From: Bacteroidota bacterium
Lineage (GTDB): Bacteria; Bacteroidota; Bacteroidia; Chitinophagales; Chitinophagaceae
Length of the DNA stretch: 64,000 nucleotides
Direction: 5' to 3'
Assembly (NCBI GenBank): GCA_023387985.1
Contig: JAEWHC010000008.1
Coordinates: 1 to 64,000, forward strand
The translations under genes were made by a program, and so were the position numbers. Shown one piece after another: positions 62,430 to 64,000 of this stretch. Below the pieces are notes generated by a model. It made no database searches, was not told where the DNA came from, and was given only the letters and a program-made list of their open reading frames with translations. Position 1 is the first letter of the stretch. Each line of letters starts with the position of its first letter.

Positions 62430-63245
62430 CTACAATACCAGTTTATAGGCCGTAACGGTATTCTTATAAAAACCGGGTACATAAAGCATTTTGGTGGCGT
62501 CATCATAGCCAATGTCGGCAGTATTGATCTTTTCTTCACGTGAATCGAGGAGTTTTGTCACCACGCCACTTTCCGTAACAAAATAGATCACGCCGGCCCA
62601 ACTGCTGATGATAAAATCTTTTTCATTTACCCGTTCTACGCCGTCTGTACCGCCTTCCATACCGGTAGCTATGGTTTTTACGGTGCCGTCATCCTGCCGC
62701 AGGAGGAGCTTGCCATTGTCCAGGATATACAGGCCTTCTTTTTGCCAGAGCAGGCCGTTGGGCCCTTCGAGGCCTTCAATCAGCGTTGTTACTTTTTTGC
62801 CTTTTATCTCGTGCACTTTTTTCGACCGGCTGTCGGAAACGTACACTGTACCACCCGGACCGGAAGCCACATCATTCAAAAAAACCGCGCCTTCCACAGC
62901 AATGGTTTCCTGTATCCTGGCCTGGTTGAGCCCAATTACCCGCATATTGGTGAGGTCGGCTACCCACAGGTTATTGCCCACCACGGCCATACCTTTCGGC
63001 CCATCGAGGCCTTTCACCCATTCCACCACCGCCCCGGTCCCGTCAGGTTTCACCTTACCAATGGAGCCTTTGCCTTTGGCTTCTCCTTCGCCGATATTGG
63101 AAACATACAATACGTTTTTCACGTTGTGGAAATAAACGGATTCCGGAACTTTCCACACAGCATCCGATTTCCATACTTGTTCAAGTTTTTGCGCATGGGC
63201 AAACAGGAAGCCGGAACAAAACAAAAAGGTCAGGGTTTTTTTCAT
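62430..63245 (-). CDS. exported NHL / SMP-30-like beta-propeller protein
   Basis: The 271-residue product has a signal peptide (1-18) and six-bladed propeller repeats of the SMP-30/NHL kind: VYFHNVKNVLYVSNIG, GPKGMAVVGNNLWVADLTNMRVI, FLNDVASGPGGTVYVSDSRSKKV and GPNGLLWQKEGLYILDNGKLL. Such proteins can be lactonases (gluconolactonase-like) or ligand-binding domains. The metal-binding residues of SMP-30 are only partly recognisable, so I do not assign an activity. It converges with the DUF2911 gene. Confidence 0.82.
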   Translation of the reverse strand: MKKTLTFLFCSGFLFAHAQKLEQVWKSDAVWKVPESVYFHNVKNVLYVSNIGEGEAKGKGSIGKVKPDGTGAVVEWVKGLDGPKGMAVVGNNLWVADLTNMRVIGLNQARIQETIAVEGAVFLNDVASGPGGTVYVSDSRSKKVHEIKGKKVTTLIEGLEGPNGLLWQKEGLYILDNGKLLLRQDDGTVKTIATGMEGGTDGVERVNEKDFIISSWAGVIYFVTESGVVTKLLDSREEKINTADIGYDDATKMLYVPGFYKNTVTAYKLVL

Positions 63246-63318
63246 AGCAAACAATTTAGGATGACCCCAAAATTAAGGCACACAGACGGAAGCCCGCGCT
63301 GAAACCGTCTTATTTCAT

Positions 63319-63326
63319 TAACTTCG
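63319..63326 (+). promoter_or_regulatory. -7 box of the S9 peptidase gene
   Basis: TAACTTCG differs from TAnnTTTG by one base, the same deviation as at the korB-like promoter. It lies 34 bases before the ATG. Confidence 0.35.
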
Positions 63327-63359
63327 AAACGATCACTTTTTTCAAAAAAACCTTGTCTT

Positions 63360-64000
63360 ATGAAACGAATTGCTCTCTTTCTGGGAATTTTATTGCTTTT
63401 AAATGCCAGCGGCATCAGCCAGACAGATGGCTATCAAACTCCGCCAAAAGATATCGTGGACATGTTGCTTGCGCGGCCTGCCGCTTCGGTAAGTACCGAT
63501 GATAAAGCTGAATGGATGCTGATGCTGGAACGCGATGCCTACCCGGGGCTTGATGAGCTCGCCAAACCGGAAATCCGCATCGCCGGCATGCGTTTCAACC
63601 CTGAAAATTTTGCCCGCAGCAGGCAGACTTTCACCAACAACATTTATCTCAAACAATTATCTAACGGCCAGGAATTTAAGCTGGCCGGTTTACCCGTTCC
63701 GCTGAATGCAAGTGCCTTCCGCTGGAGCCCCAATGATAAGAAAGTGGCTTTTTTGAATACCACCGCCAAAACCATCGATCTCTATACCATCGACGTGGCC
63801 ACAAAGCGGGTGACCAAGGTGAACAAAACCCCGCTGAATGGCGAATCTTTTCAATGGTTTGACAACAACACCCTCCTATACACCACCATTGTAAAACCAG
63901 CCACCGCCGCGCCAAAAGCCTCCGCAGTACCCAAAGGCCCCGCCGTGCAGGAAAGCTATGGCAAAGCCTCGCCAAGGCCGACTTTCCAGGACATGATCCG
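63360..64000 (+). CDS. S9-family peptidase (prolyl oligopeptidase type), truncated by window end
   Basis: An open frame from ATG 63360 continues past the window edge. The 213 visible residues include a signal peptide (1-20, LLLLNASGISQ) and the beginning of a beta-propeller: KDIVDMLLARPAASVSTDDKAEWMLMLERDAYPGLDELAKPEIRIAGMRFNP (shown by its key parts), then RWSPNDKKVAFL and YTIDVATKRVTKV, both propeller blades. This N-terminus is characteristic of S9 peptidases annotated as glutamyl or prolyl oligopeptidases in Bacteroidota. The catalytic domain (Ser-Asp-His) lies beyond the window. Confidence 0.8.
   Translation, partial: MKRIALFLGILLLLNASGISQTDGYQTPPKDIVDMLLARPAASVSTDDKAEWMLMLERDAYPGLDELAKPEIRIAGMRFNPENFARSRQTFTNNIYLKQLSNGQEFKLAGLPVPLNASAFRWSPNDKKVAFLNTTAKTIDLYTIDVATKRVTKVNKTPLNGESFQWFDNNTLLYTTIVKPATAAPKASAVPKGPAVQESYGKASPRPTFQDMI

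Noticed and set aside
1..64000. tRNA, rRNA or riboswitch genes
   Set aside because: I looked for T-loop-like and rRNA-like stretches in the gaps and saw none that I could support.

Overview
The window looks like chromosomal DNA from a free-living, mainly aerobic member of the Bacteroidota, most probably the Chitinophagaceae or a close relative. The evidence is a SusC/SusD pair, several other TonB or type IX secretion (T9SS) proteins (PorP/SprF, a gliding-motility-type C-terminal sorting domain, PKD repeats), families typical of this phylum (DUF2911, FISUMP, CarboxypepD_reg-like plug extensions, a GxxExxY protein), weak or absent Shine-Dalgarno sequences, and promoters of the TTTG - TAnnTTTG type. 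No rRNA, tRNA or CRISPR array was seen, and there is no sign of a prophage or a large integrated element.

Layout. 1-0.94 kb is gene-free and holds two copies of a short dispersed motif. 0.94-6.65 kb carries housekeeping genes (greA, HIT protein, ruvC), a flippase-like membrane protein overlapping a DUF3108 gene, a metallo-beta-lactamase-fold enzyme and a UMF1-type MFS transporter. 6.8-11.3 kb is a SusC/SusD glycan-uptake pair with a candidate LacI-type double operator. 11.5-21.7 kb has tadA, sodA, a LON-domain protein, an orphan 2-oxoacid:ferredoxin oxidoreductase beta subunit, a GH2 beta-mannosidase, a small zinc-ribbon protein, a frameshifted methyltransferase, a tyrosine phenol-lyase-type enzyme and an alcohol dehydrogenase that ends in a hexanucleotide microsatellite. 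21.9-25.4 kb is a small uptake locus: a His/Cys-rich secreted protein, a TonB receptor and a lipoprotein.

25.5-31.2 kb contains pdxH and a set that resembles a quinone/electrophile stress module (ring-cleaving VOC dioxygenase, GNAT protein, MhqD-like hydrolase, FMN reductase) plus AI-2E and TerC membrane proteins. 31.3-33.9 kb holds YceI, a Crp/Fnr regulator and a 12-TM oxidase-like protein. 36.2-39.6 kb has two paralogous GT-C-like membrane proteins flanking a GH20 enzyme. 39.6-40.5 kb is a decayed IS200-type (RAYT) transposase framed by inverted REP-like repeats, with a second repeat cluster at 48.4-48.6 kb. Between them lie a pyruvate:ferredoxin oxidoreductase translationally coupled to an NAD(P)H-linked iron-sulfur flavoprotein, a fatty-acid-hydroxylase-like protein and a NagX-like acyltransferase.

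48.6-53.3 kb is a T9SS-linked pair (PorP/SprF plus a 1213-residue PKD protein), followed by recG, trpS and a deoxynucleoside kinase. 57.5-58.9 kb is the most unusual segment: five tandem copies of a roughly 180-bp unit with inverted-repeat ends, immediately upstream of a GxxExxY nuclease-fold protein. The window closes with lspA, a quinone oxidoreductase, a DUF2911 protein, an NHL/SMP-30-like protein and the start of an S9 peptidase.
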